DNA of 64,000 nucleotides from Streptomyces polyasparticus (GCF_014493765.1 NZ_JACTVJ010000021.1:1-64000); one strand, 5' to 3'; counted from the first letter of the stretch, positions 1-8,642 are shown. Notes: generated by a model from the sequence alone, not told the origin. Numbers and translations: made by a program.

Positions 1-101
1 GTGCGGCCCTCGACGATCGAGCGGAGGTGTGCGGTCGAGGCGGAGAGGGAGGAGTCGAGGAGGGACTGGAGCTTGTCTAGTTCTTCCGGGGTTTCGCGCA
101 T
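1..101 (-). CDS. Partial gene, possible pyridoxamine-phosphate-oxidase-like protein (N-terminus only)
   Basis: The first ~33 codons of a minus-strand gene run off the left edge. The visible N-terminus begins METPEEL-like (MRETPEEL) followed by LQSLLDSS and AHLRSIV. This resembles the opening helix of Streptomyces FMN-binding split-barrel (PPOX family) proteins as I recall them; no cofactor or active-site residue is in view. An upstream in-frame ATG at 143 is possible, but the family usually opens at the MxETPEEL sequence. Neither start has a strong ribosome site. The family call is tentative. Confidence 0.4.
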   Translation of the reverse strand, partial: MRETPEELDKLQSLLDSSLSASTAHLRSIVEGR

Positions 102-293
102 ACGCCCATCGTCGGCCGTAAACCCGACACCCTCTGTCCTCATTGATGAAGCAGCGGCGAGGTTCCTCCGCGCGGCAGGATCAGGGACCTCTACGGGGAC
201 GGTCATTCCGCCGTGATCATGTGGAACATCCGATCAGCGATCCCACGGTCCCGCCCGGCGACCATGCGGTGATAGGTCAGCGCGGCCCTTCGG

Positions 294-1031
294 TCACCGC
301 AGTGACGACCGCTCGGTGGGCGCGAGACGCAGTTGTTGCGGGGCCCTGGCACACCGTTCCGACAGGGTTGGCAGGACTTTCTCGCGCCAGCGTTCCGAAT
401 GCCGCAAGCCGTTCAGGTGGCGGTCGATATGGTCTTCGTCGGTGAAACGGGCGAACCAGACGAAGACCTCCTCGTCCGTCCGCACCGGCAGTGCCGGGAA
501 GGTGTTCGGGGCGTGTTCCGACTGGAGGTACGCCAGTGGCTCGCCGCCGGTCTCGGCGAGTACGGGCCGTACCTGCTGCTGGAAGAATTCGGCGAACGCC
601 GCGTCGAACGGGTCGCGCCCGTACCAGATCGTGGCGAGGACGAGCGACGGCGGCGATGAAGCCGGCTCGCCGGGCGCCGGCCGGGCGCCGGCCGGCATGG
701 GGAATCCGCTGCGCGCCGAGGCCGGCCGCAGCAGCAGCACGTCATCGGAGTCGACCATCGTCGCGTTCGCGGCGTCGCGGTGTGCCTGCCAGACCGGCCC
801 GCCGTAGAAACTCTCCAGGGCCTCGGTGCGGCGCGGCATGTCCTCGAACCCGCGGAGCCAGACGAACTTGTCCGGGTCGTCCAGGTCACGGAACTGCCCC
901 AGGACGGTCGCGCCCACGGCTTCCTGGGTCTCGACGAACTCCCGGTCGAACAGGTCGATCAGGACGTCTCGTCGGCCCGGGTGCAGCGTGTACTGCCGCA
1001 GTTCGACGACCGGACACTGTAGGGCTTTCAC
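294..1031 (-). CDS. NIPSNAP family protein
   Basis: This 245-residue protein has the NIPSNAP pattern: an early VELRQYTL strand, then a dimeric alpha/beta-barrel sequence with FVWLRGFEDM near residue 57, and a second degenerate copy in the C-terminal half (EVFVWFARFTDEDH). NIPSNAP proteins belong to the ferredoxin-like dimeric barrel superfamily; bacterial members are mostly uncharacterised and often sit beside oxidoreductases. The GTG start at 1031 is supported by GAGGAG about 8 bases upstream. It follows an Rrf2 regulator in the same orientation, and both leaders carry the same 28-base operator-like sequence, so control by that regulator is likely. Confidence 0.85.
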   Translation of the reverse strand: MKALQCPVVELRQYTLHPGRRDVLIDLFDREFVETQEAVGATVLGQFRDLDDPDKFVWLRGFEDMPRRTEALESFYGGPVWQAHRDAANATMVDSDDVLLLRPASARSGFPMPAGARPAPGEPASSPPSLVLATIWYGRDPFDAAFAEFFQQQVRPVLAETGGEPLAYLQSEHAPNTFPALPVRTDEEVFVWFARFTDEDHIDRHLNGLRHSERWREKVLPTLSERCARAPQQLRLAPTERSSLR

Positions 1032-1052
1032 CAGTGCTGCTCCTCGTTCGGT

Positions 1053-1080
1053 TGTTGAAACAATTCTTGTTACAGCAAAC
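1053..1080. promoter_or_regulatory. Putative Rrf2 operator, copy 1 (NIPSNAP promoter)
   Basis: A 28-base sequence containing TGTTGAAACA and TTGTTACAGCAA lies directly upstream of the NIPSNAP gene. It matches the sequence at 1552-1579 in 22 of 28 positions and in the same orientation, which marks it as a probable binding site for the regulator encoded between the two copies. Confidence 0.6.
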
Positions 1081-1112
1081 GGTGCGGCGGCACCCGGCTG
1101 CCGACTGATCGG

Positions 1113-1541
1113 CTAGTTCGCCAGCGTCTCGCGAAGCACATCGGCGATCGACGTGTCCGCCAGCTCGCGCCGCATGACCTGCTCGACCCGGCCGTAGACC
1201 CCGCTCAGGGCAGGCCGGATGCCGTGGCCGACCGGACACTCGGGATTGGGCTCGGTGTGGTGCAGACCGAACGGTGGCTGCGCACCGACGGCGTCGTACA
1301 CCTCGAGCAGGGTGATCCCCTCGGGCTCCCGGGCCAGGCTCCAGCCCGCGCCGGCGCCGCGTCGGACCTCCACCAGGCCGGCTCGGCGCAGGTCGCCGAG
1401 GCTGCGCCGGATGATCACGGGGTTGGTGTGGACGCTGGCCGCGACCTGCTCCGAAGTGAGGACCTCCAGGCCGCGGCGCTGCGCCAAAGCCAGCCAGGCG
1501 AGCGCGTGCGTCGCGATGGTCAGTCGACTGTTCGCAGCCAC
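1113..1541 (-). CDS. Rrf2 family transcriptional regulator
   Basis: This protein of 142 residues has the Rrf2 winged-helix layout: an N-terminal helix (TIATHALAWLAL), recognition segment (SVHTNPVIIRRSLGDLRRAGLV), wing (RRGAGAGWSLAR) and dimerisation helix. Only one cysteine (PECPVG) is present where iron-sulfur Rrf2 proteins carry three, so it probably does not bind a cluster and belongs to the CymR/YwnA-like group. The GTG start at 1541 is preceded by AAGGAGG with only 4 bases of spacing; a TTG at 1559 would give six more residues. It lies upstream of and in line with the NIPSNAP gene. Autoregulation is suggested by the duplicated operator at 1552-1579. Confidence 0.85.
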   Translation of the reverse strand: MAANSRLTIATHALAWLALAQRRGLEVLTSEQVAASVHTNPVIIRRSLGDLRRAGLVEVRRGAGAGWSLAREPEGITLLEVYDAVGAQPPFGLHHTEPNPECPVGHGIRPALSGVYGRVEQVMRRELADTSIADVLRETLAN

Positions 1542-1551
1542 TGTGCCTCCT

Positions 1552-1579
1552 TGTTGCAACAGTTTCTGTTACATCAAAG
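1552..1579. promoter_or_regulatory. Putative Rrf2 operator, copy 2 (regulator promoter)
   Basis: This copy reads TGTTGCAACAG then TTTCTGTTACATCAAAG. The first ten bases are a perfect palindrome. It overlaps the translation start region of the Rrf2 gene, where binding would repress its own expression. Confidence 0.6.
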
Positions 1580-1611
1580 CGGGCGGTCAAGTCGCATCTG
1601 GCGCAGGCGAC

Positions 1612-2250
1612 TCAGGCGGACACCGGCTGGATGTCATGCGGCATGTTCCAGCCTTCGGCGAGTCTGGACGGGTGGATGTTGTGGCCGCCGCCGAAGAACT
1701 CGCAGAACTTCATGATGAGAGGGTCCCATCCGAGCGGGTCGACATAACGGGTCCCCGGGATGACCAGGTCCTCCTCGATGTGGGCGCGAAGGACCTCGAC
1801 CTGGAAGGCCGTGGCAGCGGGTGTGGGGCTGCCGAAGGGGTGCGCCGAGACGACCTTGCACTCCAGCTGGATCGGACATTCCGCGACCCGCGGCGCCCGG
1901 ACCAACTCCGATGCCTGCTCGGACAGTTGAGCAACCGAGAACTTGTCCCGCTCGTAGCGGTAGCCCTGCTTCACCTTGTGGTCCGGCACGGCCGGCTTTC
2001 CGGTGGTGAGCGCGATCCGGTCGACGGCGTCGACCATCGCCGACGAGGGCAGATTGAGCACGCACTCCCGCTCGCGCAGCAGGTTCGCCGTCGTCTGGGC
2101 ACTGTTGCCGAGGCCGAGCATGCAGGACTGGCCCAACCACCAGGCCGAGGACATCGGTGCGAGGTTCGCGGTGCCGTCCTCGTTGCGTGAGCTGATCAGC
2201 ACCACTGGGGTCCCGAAGTACAGCACCTTGAGACCAGGAACCACGTGCAT
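1612..2250 (-). CDS. Flavin reductase-like / FMN-binding split-barrel protein
   Basis: This protein of 212 residues opens with LKVLYFGTPVVLISSRNEDG and APMSSAWWLG, the strand pattern of the flavin-reductase-like FMN-binding split barrel (HpaC/FlaRed type), where backbone loops hold the FMN phosphate. Members either reduce flavin with NAD(P)H for a partner monooxygenase or act as self-contained flavoproteins; no partner is visible here. The ATG at 2250 is preferred over the upstream start at 2292 because of GAAAGGCG just before it and because the family begins near this point. The C-terminal half is family-variable. It faces the Rrf2 unit in the same direction but with an independent leader. 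Confidence 0.8.
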   Translation of the reverse strand: MHVVPGLKVLYFGTPVVLISSRNEDGTANLAPMSSAWWLGQSCMLGLGNSAQTTANLLRERECVLNLPSSAMVDAVDRIALTTGKPAVPDHKVKQGYRYERDKFSVAQLSEQASELVRAPRVAECPIQLECKVVSAHPFGSPTPAATAFQVEVLRAHIEEDLVIPGTRYVDPLGWDPLIMKFCEFFGGGHNIHPSRLAEGWNMPHDIQPVSA

Positions 2251-2407
2251 TCGTTCGCCTTTCGCAGGGTGAGATCCGAAGAGACTCGCCATGCGGTGCG
2301 CGAGCCGTCACCGACTGTCCATGAGCCGGGCGAAGGGCGCTGGCGGTAATGCGACGTTGCGTTCTTGGGAAGGTCGGGGTGCGGAGGCGGGACCGGTCGC
2401 CGAAGTG

Positions 2408-2845
2408 CTATGAACGCGCGATCGCTTGCTCCAGGAGACCCTGAAGGGCGTCCTGCTGTTCGGGGCTGAGGCCGGCCAGCGGTGCGTCCTGGGCGAGGAG
2501 GCCGAGGAGTCGTTCGCGGGTGGCGGCACCTTCCGCTGTGAGGACGAGGTGCTTCGCTCGGCGGTCGGTAGGGTGCGCGCGGCGTTCGACCAGGCCCTGC
2601 TTCTCGAGCTTGTCCACCACGAACGTGGCGTTGGAGGGCTCGCAGGTCATGAGCTCGGCGAGTTCGCGCATGGTCATCGGTCCGCTCATCTCCCGCAGTG
2701 CGGTCGCCTGAGCGGCGGTGAGTCCCAGAGTGAGGGCACGTTCGCGTACATGGTCGGTGATCTGCTGGGCCAGCCCGTTCACCAGGCTGCACAGAGTGCG
2801 CTCTGCGGTGGTGTGCGGCTCCGGGCGTGGCGTCATACGACCCAT
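2408..2845 (-). CDS. MarR family transcriptional regulator
   Basis: This protein of 145 residues has the MarR winged helix: LGLTAAQATALREM, then MTMRELAELMTCEPSNATFVVDKLEKQGLV (helix-turn-helix around residues 57-85) and the wing RRAHPTDRRAKHLVLT with the conserved D-R pair. It is transcribed away from the metallo-beta-lactamase-fold gene at 2972, the usual arrangement for a MarR repressor and its target. The AT-rich gap (2846-2900) with repeated CAAG/CTTG half-sites is the likely operator. The ATG at 2836 is an alternative start. Confidence 0.9.
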   Translation of the reverse strand: MGRMTPRPEPHTTAERTLCSLVNGLAQQITDHVRERALTLGLTAAQATALREMSGPMTMRELAELMTCEPSNATFVVDKLEKQGLVERRAHPTDRRAKHLVLTAEGAATRERLLGLLAQDAPLAGLSPEQQDALQGLLEQAIARS

Positions 2846-2971
2846 TCTAGCAAGTCCATCAAGTCAAAATATTTCAAGCTTGCATAGTTAGAACTTGATG
2901 CTTACGGTGATGTCCGTCGCCTCCGAGGGGGCCGGCGACAGCCCACGACCAGCAGCAGGGAGAGATGGACC
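2846..2971. promoter_or_regulatory. Divergent promoter region, marR / MBL hydrolase
   Basis: This 126-base gap is much richer in A and T than its surroundings, especially 2848-2900. It holds several CAAG/CTTG half-sites (around 2850-2882 and 2892-2897), the kind of sequence a MarR dimer could use to control both flanking genes. Confidence 0.45.
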
Positions 2972-3847
2972 ATGACCTACTCCGCCCTTGACCGGAGTGA
3001 GCGCCTTCGGCGGCCGGCCGGCATTCGTTCGCTTCAGCTCGGCGATACGCGGGTGTCCTACGTGCCGGACGGAGCAGTGCAGCTCAGGCCGCGTGATCTG
3101 CTTCCCGCCACCACGAGCGACTTGTGGGCCGCCCACCCCGAGTACCTCGACGAGTCCGGTCACCTTGTAGCGAGCATCGGCGGCCTGCTGGTGGAGCGCG
3201 GCGACCGTGCACTGCTGATCGACGCAGGGTTCGGGCCGCAGTCCTGGCCGCCCGCGCCGGACGGCCCGCGCGGCGCAATCCATGGAGGCGCTCTCCTGGA
3301 CAGCCTCGCCGAACTCGGCCGCAGGCCCGAGGAGATCGAGGCGGTCGCCATCACGCACCTGCACCCCGATCACACGGGCTGGGCCTGGCACCCGGCCCCG
3401 GGCGGCGACCGGCCCGCGTTCGCCCACGCCGACTACCTGGTGGCCGAACCGGAATGGTCCCGGCGGGACCTGGTCGACGCGCAGGAAGTCGCGGGCCTCG
3501 CACCGCGGATCCGCACCGTGACCGACGGACAGGAGATCTTTCCGGGTGTGCGGATGCGGATCACCTCCGGCCACTCGCCCGGACATGCCGAGTACGTGAT
3601 CACCTCGGGTGGGCAGCGGCTGATCGCCTTCGGCGACGCCCTGCACTCATCGATCCAGGTCTCCAACCCCGACTGGTCCTCGGTCTGGGATCACGACCCT
3701 GTCGTGTCTGCCGCCCATCGCCACCGTCTCGTCGCGGAGCTGGCTGAACCGGACACCATCGGGTTCGGCATCCACTTCGCCGGCGTGGTCTTCGGGCGGG
3801 TCCAGCGGAACGGTGACGGCCCCACCTGGACACCACTGGACGGCTGA
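2972..3847 (+). CDS. Metallo-beta-lactamase-fold hydrolase
   Basis: This 291-residue protein carries the zinc signature HLHPDHTG (HxHxDH) near residue 130, a later GHSPGH and a D near GDALHS, all ligands of the two-metal site in the MBL-fold hydrolases. The overall layout, with an N-terminal strand pair and LLIDAGFG, resembles the lactonase/MBL-fold group (AHL lactonase-like), but substrate cannot be assigned. The ATG at 2972 has GGGAGAG at good spacing. It is divergent from the MarR gene, so its substrate or a related phenolic or lactone signal may be the inducer; that is inference. Confidence 0.88.
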   Translation: MTYSALDRSERLRRPAGIRSLQLGDTRVSYVPDGAVQLRPRDLLPATTSDLWAAHPEYLDESGHLVASIGGLLVERGDRALLIDAGFGPQSWPPAPDGPRGAIHGGALLDSLAELGRRPEEIEAVAITHLHPDHTGWAWHPAPGGDRPAFAHADYLVAEPEWSRRDLVDAQEVAGLAPRIRTVTDGQEIFPGVRMRITSGHSPGHAEYVITSGGQRLIAFGDALHSSIQVSNPDWSSVWDHDPVVSAAHRHRLVAELAEPDTIGFGIHFAGVVFGRVQRNGDGPTWTPLDG

Positions 3848-4012
3848 GGTCGTCGGCGTAGCTGTTGGCGAACTGGGCGCCGGTAGACGGCGACTGGGAT
3901 CTGGTGGCGAACGGCGCGCGTCACCCGGCGCCACTGCGCTGCCGGAAGTCGATCAGGTCGCCCACTCAATAATGAGGTGCACCCCGGTCACGGTCTGTAC
4001 AGACTGGCGCGC

Positions 4013-4684
4013 GTGCTTATCGATCACTGGCCGGTAAAGGGTCTCAGCGTACGGTCGCCGTGTCTGGAGTTGCGACTTCCCTCCGAGGAGGAACTGGCCG
4101 AGGTTGCCGACGTGGCAGCCAGGGGCGTTCATGATCCGAAGGACAGGCCCTTTCTGACGCCATGGACCGACCTGCCGCCGACTGAGCGTGCACGGTATGT
4201 CGTGCAGCAGCACTGGAGTCGGCTGGGGCGGTGGACGCCGCAGAATTGGGCACTGGAACTTGTCGCCTTCTTCGAGGGGCGCCCCATAGGTGTTCAGGAC
4301 ATGCGCGCGGTGGATTTCGGCATCCGGCGCGAGATCGTTTCAGGCTCGTGGATCGGGCTGAACCACCAGGGCCGAGGACTCGGGACCGAGATGCGTCTCG
4401 CGATGTTGCACCTCGCCTTCGAGGAACTGGGCGCCGTGTCGGCGACGTCGATGTCCTTCACCGACAACATCTCCTCGCTGTCCGTATCGCGGAAACTCGG
4501 CTACCGCCCCGATGGCATCACGCGTGACGTCCTGCACGGCAAGGTTGTCGAGTCCCAGCGCTTCCGTCTCTCCCGCAAGGATTGGTACGCGCAGGAGCGT
4601 CCACCCGTGACGGTGAGCGGGCTTACGGGCTGCGAGGAGCTCTTCGGGATCGGCGGAAGGGAGCAGGCGCGGGGCATGGCTTAG
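4013..4684 (+). CDS. GNAT family N-acetyltransferase (RimJ/RimL-like)
   Basis: This protein of 223 residues has the acetyl-CoA-binding motif GLNHQGRGLGTEMR (Q/RxxGxG/A) near residue 120 and the C-terminal NISSLSVSRKLGY segment typical of RimJ/RimL-type GNATs. Homologues I recall open with xIDHWPxxGL, which fits the GTG start at 4013; a GTG at 3977 would add 12 unconvincing residues. RimJ/RimL-like enzymes acetylate N-terminal amines of proteins or small molecules. It appears to be a single-gene unit. Confidence 0.85.
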   Translation: MLIDHWPVKGLSVRSPCLELRLPSEEELAEVADVAARGVHDPKDRPFLTPWTDLPPTERARYVVQQHWSRLGRWTPQNWALELVAFFEGRPIGVQDMRAVDFGIRREIVSGSWIGLNHQGRGLGTEMRLAMLHLAFEELGAVSATSMSFTDNISSLSVSRKLGYRPDGITRDVLHGKVVESQRFRLSRKDWYAQERPPVTVSGLTGCEELFGIGGREQARGMA

Positions 4685-5151
4685 GTGGACGATCCTTCTC
4701 CCGCGCGCGTTTCATGGGTTGTTGCAGACCACTGGGTGTCTGACGCGCCGTCATGAGGTAGCCCGAGGCCGTGAGCGACGACTTCGAGCGCGCCTCCCGT
4801 GCCGGACTGGCAAGGGCAAGGTGGCGATCCATGGCCACACCGCCCGCCTCGTGCCCCAGGTCGCCACAGCACTCACTGTGCCTTGGCGGAGCCCCGCCGC
4901 ACGCAAGCCGGATCCGCATGGACCGAACTGCCCCGGCCCGTCGGCGCCGGCATCGAACCGGTCAGGCATGTCCGCCTCGGCCACGCCCTCGCCTCAATCA
5001 CCCAGCAGACTCCCTCGCCGGCGTGACTTCGCGATCCGGCACGACGCGGGTATGGCGCCCACCCCCCGGCATTGCGGCCCACCCAGCGGTCGACGTCGCC
5101 GCGACTCCTCCTTGCGCTGGAAGCCGGTCCCCGCAGAGGTCTCGCGCGCCC
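4685..5151. other. 467-base stretch with no recognisable gene
   Basis: Open frames exist on both strands but all have arginine- and proline-heavy shadow composition. No RNA, transposon end or strong hairpin was seen. It separates the GNAT gene from the end of the TetR gene and may contain decayed sequence. Confidence 0.5.
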
Positions 5152-5748
5152 CTATGCCGCGCTTGGGGCGAATGCGCTGAGGACGCGTTCGATATGGGAG
5201 CGCAGGCGGTCGTGGGAGTAGGTGCCGAGGTGGAGGAGGAGCCGGTAGTACAGCGGGCCGTACAGGAGGTCCACGGCCATGTCCACGTCGGCGTCTGCGG
5301 CGAGCTGGCCGTGCGCACGGGCCACGAGCAGGCGATCGCGAGCGGCGGCGATGCGAGGGGCGAGGAGCTGGGTGCGCAGATCGCGGGCGAGTGCTGCGTC
5401 GTGCTGGGTCTCGGCGATGATGCCCGCGTACACGGCGGCGCGCGGGCCGGTCATCACATGGTCGAGGACGGCCGTCATCTGGGTGCACAGGTCGGCGGTG
5501 ATGTCGCCGGTGTCGGGGAACTGGGTGGCGTCGCCGGCGATTCCGACCATCGCCTCGAGGACGACAGCGCCTTTGGTCGGCCACCACCGGTAGATCGTCT
5601 TCTTGCTCACGCCTGCGCGGGCGGCGATGGCCTCGACGGTGACGTTGCCGTAGCCGTGCTCGCTGCACAGGTCCATGGCCGCGGCCAGGGTCGCTCGGTG
5701 GCTCTTCTCGCTGCGGCGCTGCGGGTTGGGTGTCGAGGTCATGGCCAC
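5152..5748 (-). CDS. TetR family transcriptional regulator
   Basis: This 198-residue repressor has an N-terminal TetR helix-turn-helix: VTVEAIAARAGVSKKTIYRWWPTK at about residues 36-59, followed by a TetR_C-type ligand domain. It is divergent from a drug-exporter-type MFS gene, so it most likely represses that pump and itself. Two copies of a palindrome built on CACGTG lie in the 112-base gap and are the probable operators. An ATG two codons downstream (5742) is an alternative start. Confidence 0.92.
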   Translation of the reverse strand: MAMTSTPNPQRRSEKSHRATLAAAMDLCSEHGYGNVTVEAIAARAGVSKKTIYRWWPTKGAVVLEAMVGIAGDATQFPDTGDITADLCTQMTAVLDHVMTGPRAAVYAGIIAETQHDAALARDLRTQLLAPRIAAARDRLLVARAHGQLAADADVDMAVDLLYGPLYYRLLLHLGTYSHDRLRSHIERVLSAFAPSAA

Positions 5749-5761
5749 AGCATAACGAGAA

Positions 5762-5775
5762 ACGGCACGTGTCGT
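5762..5775. promoter_or_regulatory. Putative TetR operator, copy 1
   Basis: The 14-base sequence ACGGCACGTGTCGT differs at one position from the perfect palindrome at 5814-5827. It lies just upstream of the tetR start. Confidence 0.65.
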
Positions 5776-5813
5776 GTTGACAGTGGCAGAGGCGTGACCG
5801 CACTATCGCCTTC

Positions 5814-5827
5814 ACGACACGTGTCGT
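5814..5827. promoter_or_regulatory. Putative TetR operator, copy 2
   Basis: ACGACACGTGTCGT is a perfect 14-base palindrome 33 bases before the MFS start codon. Together with the near-identical copy at 5762-5775 it would let one regulator control both divergent genes. Confidence 0.7.
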
Positions 5828-5860
5828 TTCCTTTTGTTGTTCTGTGAAAGCGAGTGCTCC

Positions 5861-7420
5861 ATGACATCCACCGCATCGGGTGGCCGGTCCAGATGGGCGG
5901 CACTGCTCGTGCTGTGCACGATGCAGCTGATGATCATCCTTGACGGGACCGTCGTCACCGTCGCTCTGCCTGCCATCCAGCGTGACCTCCACTTCTCCCA
6001 GACGGGACTGTCCTGGGTGGTCAACAGCTACCTCATCGTGTTCGCCGGACTGCTCCTGCTGTCCGGCCGCCTCGGCGACCTCGTGGGCGGCAAGCGCGTG
6101 TTCCTCTGGGGACTGGCCGTCTTCACCGCGGCCTCGCTGCTGTGCGGCCTGGCCACGACGCCGGAGTGGCTGATCACGGGCCGTGCTCTGCAGGGACTGG
6201 GCGCCGCCCTCGCGTCGGCCGTGATCCTGGGGCTGATCACGCGCCTCTACCCGGAACCCGGCCGTCAGGCGCGGGCCCTGGGCATCTTCAGCTTCGTCTC
6301 GGCGGGTGGCGCCTCGGCCGGTCTCATAGCCGGCGGTGTCATCACCGACACCCTCGGCTGGCAGTGGGCGTTCCTCATCAACCTGCCCATCGGCGTCGTG
6401 GCCCTTGCCGCCGCAGCACGGCTGCTCGACGCAGGGGAATCCTCCGGACGATGGGAAGACACCGACGCGCTGGGCGCGCTACTGGTCACGGCGGGCTTGT
6501 CGCTCGGTGTTTTCGCGATCGCGCAGATCTCGGAGGAGAGTCGCTCGGGCGGTGAGCCGTTCGTCCTCGGTTCCCTCGCGGTTGCCCTGCTGGCCGCGTT
6601 CGTCGTACGTCAGGCCACCGCGTCACGTCCCCTGCTCGCCTTGCGGATCTTCCGTGACCGGGGAACTACCGGAGCCAACATCGTCGTGGTCCTGGTCTTC
6701 GCCGCGGGATTCGGATTCCAGTTCCTCAACGCGCTCTACCTGCAACGCGTGCTCGGCTTCGACTCCATGCAGACCGGACTGGCCTTCCTGCCCGCCCCGG
6801 TGGTGCTCGGCGCGGTGTCGTTGTTCCTCGCGGCCCGGCTCACCTCGCGGTGGGGCACCCGGCGGGTCCTGCTCGCCGGGCTGTTCGTCCTCGGGGCGGG
6901 CCTGCTGCTGCTCGGCCGGGCGCCGGTGGAGGGCGACTACTGGATTGACGTCGCGCCCGCCCTGGCGATCCAAGGACTCGGCATGGGGCTCGCTGTTCCC
7001 GCAGTGATCATGCGGGCCATGTCCGGCGTCGCGCCGAACGACGCCGGACTCGCCTCGGGGCTCAACAACACCGCCCAGCAGGCTGGTGCCGCGATCGGCC
7101 TCGCCGTCCTGGCAACGGTGGCAACCGAGCGCAGCGCCACGCTGACCGGCCGGGGGATCGAGGTGACGAGGGCACTGCGGGACGGATACAGCCTGGCCTT
7201 CCTCGTCGCGGCGGGCCTGGTCTTCCTCGCATGCCTCGTCACCTGGTTCGTCCTCACCGACAGCGACAGCGACAGCGACAGCGACTCCGGCTCCGACACC
7301 GATGCCGCCGCGGCACGCGTCGGAACTCAGGGCCACGACAACCCGGCCGCAACCATGGGAGCGGGTCGGCACGCGGAGAGTGCGGACCCGGCCGCGTCGC
7401 CCGTCGGCGCGAAGGCATGA
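5861..7420 (+). CDS. MFS exporter, DHA2 (EmrB/QacA) family
   Basis: This protein of 519 residues has about 14 hydrophobic segments and the DHA2 hallmarks: an acidic D in helix 1 (LMIILDGTVVTVALPAI), motif A at SGRLGDLVGGKR and motif C-like GPR-type sequence in helix 5 (SAGLIAGGVITD). These proton antiporters export cationic drugs and antibiotics across the cell membrane. The ATG at 5861 follows GAAAGCGAG; the longer frame from 5834 overlaps the promoter. The C-terminal cytoplasmic tail has a run of alternating Asp-Ser from 7258 to 7287, unusual for the family. Probably repressed by the adjacent TetR protein. Confidence 0.92.
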   Translation: MTSTASGGRSRWAALLVLCTMQLMIILDGTVVTVALPAIQRDLHFSQTGLSWVVNSYLIVFAGLLLLSGRLGDLVGGKRVFLWGLAVFTAASLLCGLATTPEWLITGRALQGLGAALASAVILGLITRLYPEPGRQARALGIFSFVSAGGASAGLIAGGVITDTLGWQWAFLINLPIGVVALAAAARLLDAGESSGRWEDTDALGALLVTAGLSLGVFAIAQISEESRSGGEPFVLGSLAVALLAAFVVRQATASRPLLALRIFRDRGTTGANIVVVLVFAAGFGFQFLNALYLQRVLGFDSMQTGLAFLPAPVVLGAVSLFLAARLTSRWGTRRVLLAGLFVLGAGLLLLGRAPVEGDYWIDVAPALAIQGLGMGLAVPAVIMRAMSGVAPNDAGLASGLNNTAQQAGAAIGLAVLATVATERSATLTGRGIEVTRALRDGYSLAFLVAAGLVFLACLVTWFVLTDSDSDSDSDSGSDTDAAAARVGTQGHDNPAATMGAGRHAESADPAASPVGAKA

Positions 7421-7553
7421 GGGAGCGGGCACGTACCGCCGGGTGTCCGGGACCTGCTGGATCTTGTGACCCCACCGAACTCCCCGGCAGCGCCGGCCCC
7501 AGGAACCTCACTGGCCCTGGTAGCACCCGAATCCACCGAAGGACACACCCCCT

Positions 7554-8642
7554 GTGACAGAAACCATCAAGGTCGGCATCGTCGGCGCACACGCCGAGCG
7601 CGGCTGGGCACGTGCCGTACACCTGCCCGCGCTGACCGCCCTGCCCGACTACACCATCACTGCCGTCGCCGGGACCAGCGCGGAGTCCGCCCGAGCCGCG
7701 GCGGGCGTCTGGGGCGCAGCGCACGCGTTCGACGACCCGTACGAGCTGATGACCCACCCCGACGTCGACCTCGTCGTGATAGCCGTCCAACTGCCGCGCC
7801 GCGACGGCCTCGTGGACGCTGCCGTCGCCGCGGGCAAGCACGTCTACTGCGAATGGCCGCTCGCGCTCACGGCCGCCTCGGCCGACGGCTTCCGGGCGCG
7901 GGCCCAAGCGGCGGGCGTGCGGCACGCGGTCGGCCTCCAGAGCCGCAACCACCCTGCGGTCCGGCATCTGCGCGACCTGGTGGCGGACGGGCGGGTAGGG
8001 GAGGTGCTGTCCGCCACCCTCACCTATTCCCTGGCCGCTCCGGACGTCTGGTCACGCCGCTACGCGGCACTGTTCGACGCGACCAAAGGCGTGAACCATC
8101 TCGCCGTCGTCGGCGGTCACTCCCTCGACATGTTCCGCTCCGTAGTGGGTGACTTCTCTGAACTCTCGGCGACCCTGGCGACCCGCATCACCAGCGTCAC
8201 CCTCGAGGAGACCGGCGAGCCGATCGCGGTGACCTCGCCCGACCAGATCGTGATCGGCGGGCTCCTTCAGTCCGGCGCGGCGGCCTCCGCGCACTTCATG
8301 ACCGGCGGCCCGGCAGGGGACGGATTCCGTATCGAGGTACACGGCCGCGCCGGCCGCCTCGTGCTGCGCGCCGCGAACGACTCCCTGGTAGGACCCGAGT
8401 TCACCCTGTACGCGTCCGACGGCACCAACCCACCGGTCCGGCTGCCGGTCCCTGACCGGCGCCGCATCCCAGACGTGCCGGTAGCCCACGGAAATGTGGT
8501 CGAGGTCTACCGGGACCTCGCCCATGGCATCCGCACCGGTCAGCCGATCACACCCGACTTCGGGACCGCGGCCGCCACCCACCGCCTGCTCGACGCCATC
8601 CGTGAGGCCGCAGCCACCGGCACACGCCAGCAGCTGCGTTGA
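7554..8642 (+). CDS. Gfo/Idh/MocA family NAD(P)-dependent oxidoreductase
   Basis: This protein of 362 residues begins with a Rossmann fold (VGIVGAHAERGWARAVHLPAL), has DLVVIAVQLPRR, and the signature CEWPLALT with a lysine just before (GKHVYCEWP), matching the EKP/EWP motif of Gfo/Idh/MocA dehydrogenases. GVNHLAVVGGHSLDM supplies the family's usual catalytic-region histidines. Such enzymes oxidise or reduce hydroxyl groups of sugars, inositols or similar. The start is a GTG at 7554. It follows the MFS gene by 133 bases on the same strand, so co-transcription from the TetR-controlled promoter is possible. Confidence 0.9.
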   Translation: MTETIKVGIVGAHAERGWARAVHLPALTALPDYTITAVAGTSAESARAAAGVWGAAHAFDDPYELMTHPDVDLVVIAVQLPRRDGLVDAAVAAGKHVYCEWPLALTAASADGFRARAQAAGVRHAVGLQSRNHPAVRHLRDLVADGRVGEVLSATLTYSLAAPDVWSRRYAALFDATKGVNHLAVVGGHSLDMFRSVVGDFSELSATLATRITSVTLEETGEPIAVTSPDQIVIGGLLQSGAAASAHFMTGGPAGDGFRIEVHGRAGRLVLRAANDSLVGPEFTLYASDGTNPPVRLPVPDRRRIPDVPVAHGNVVEVYRDLAHGIRTGQPITPDFGTAAATHRLLDAIREAAATGTRQQLR

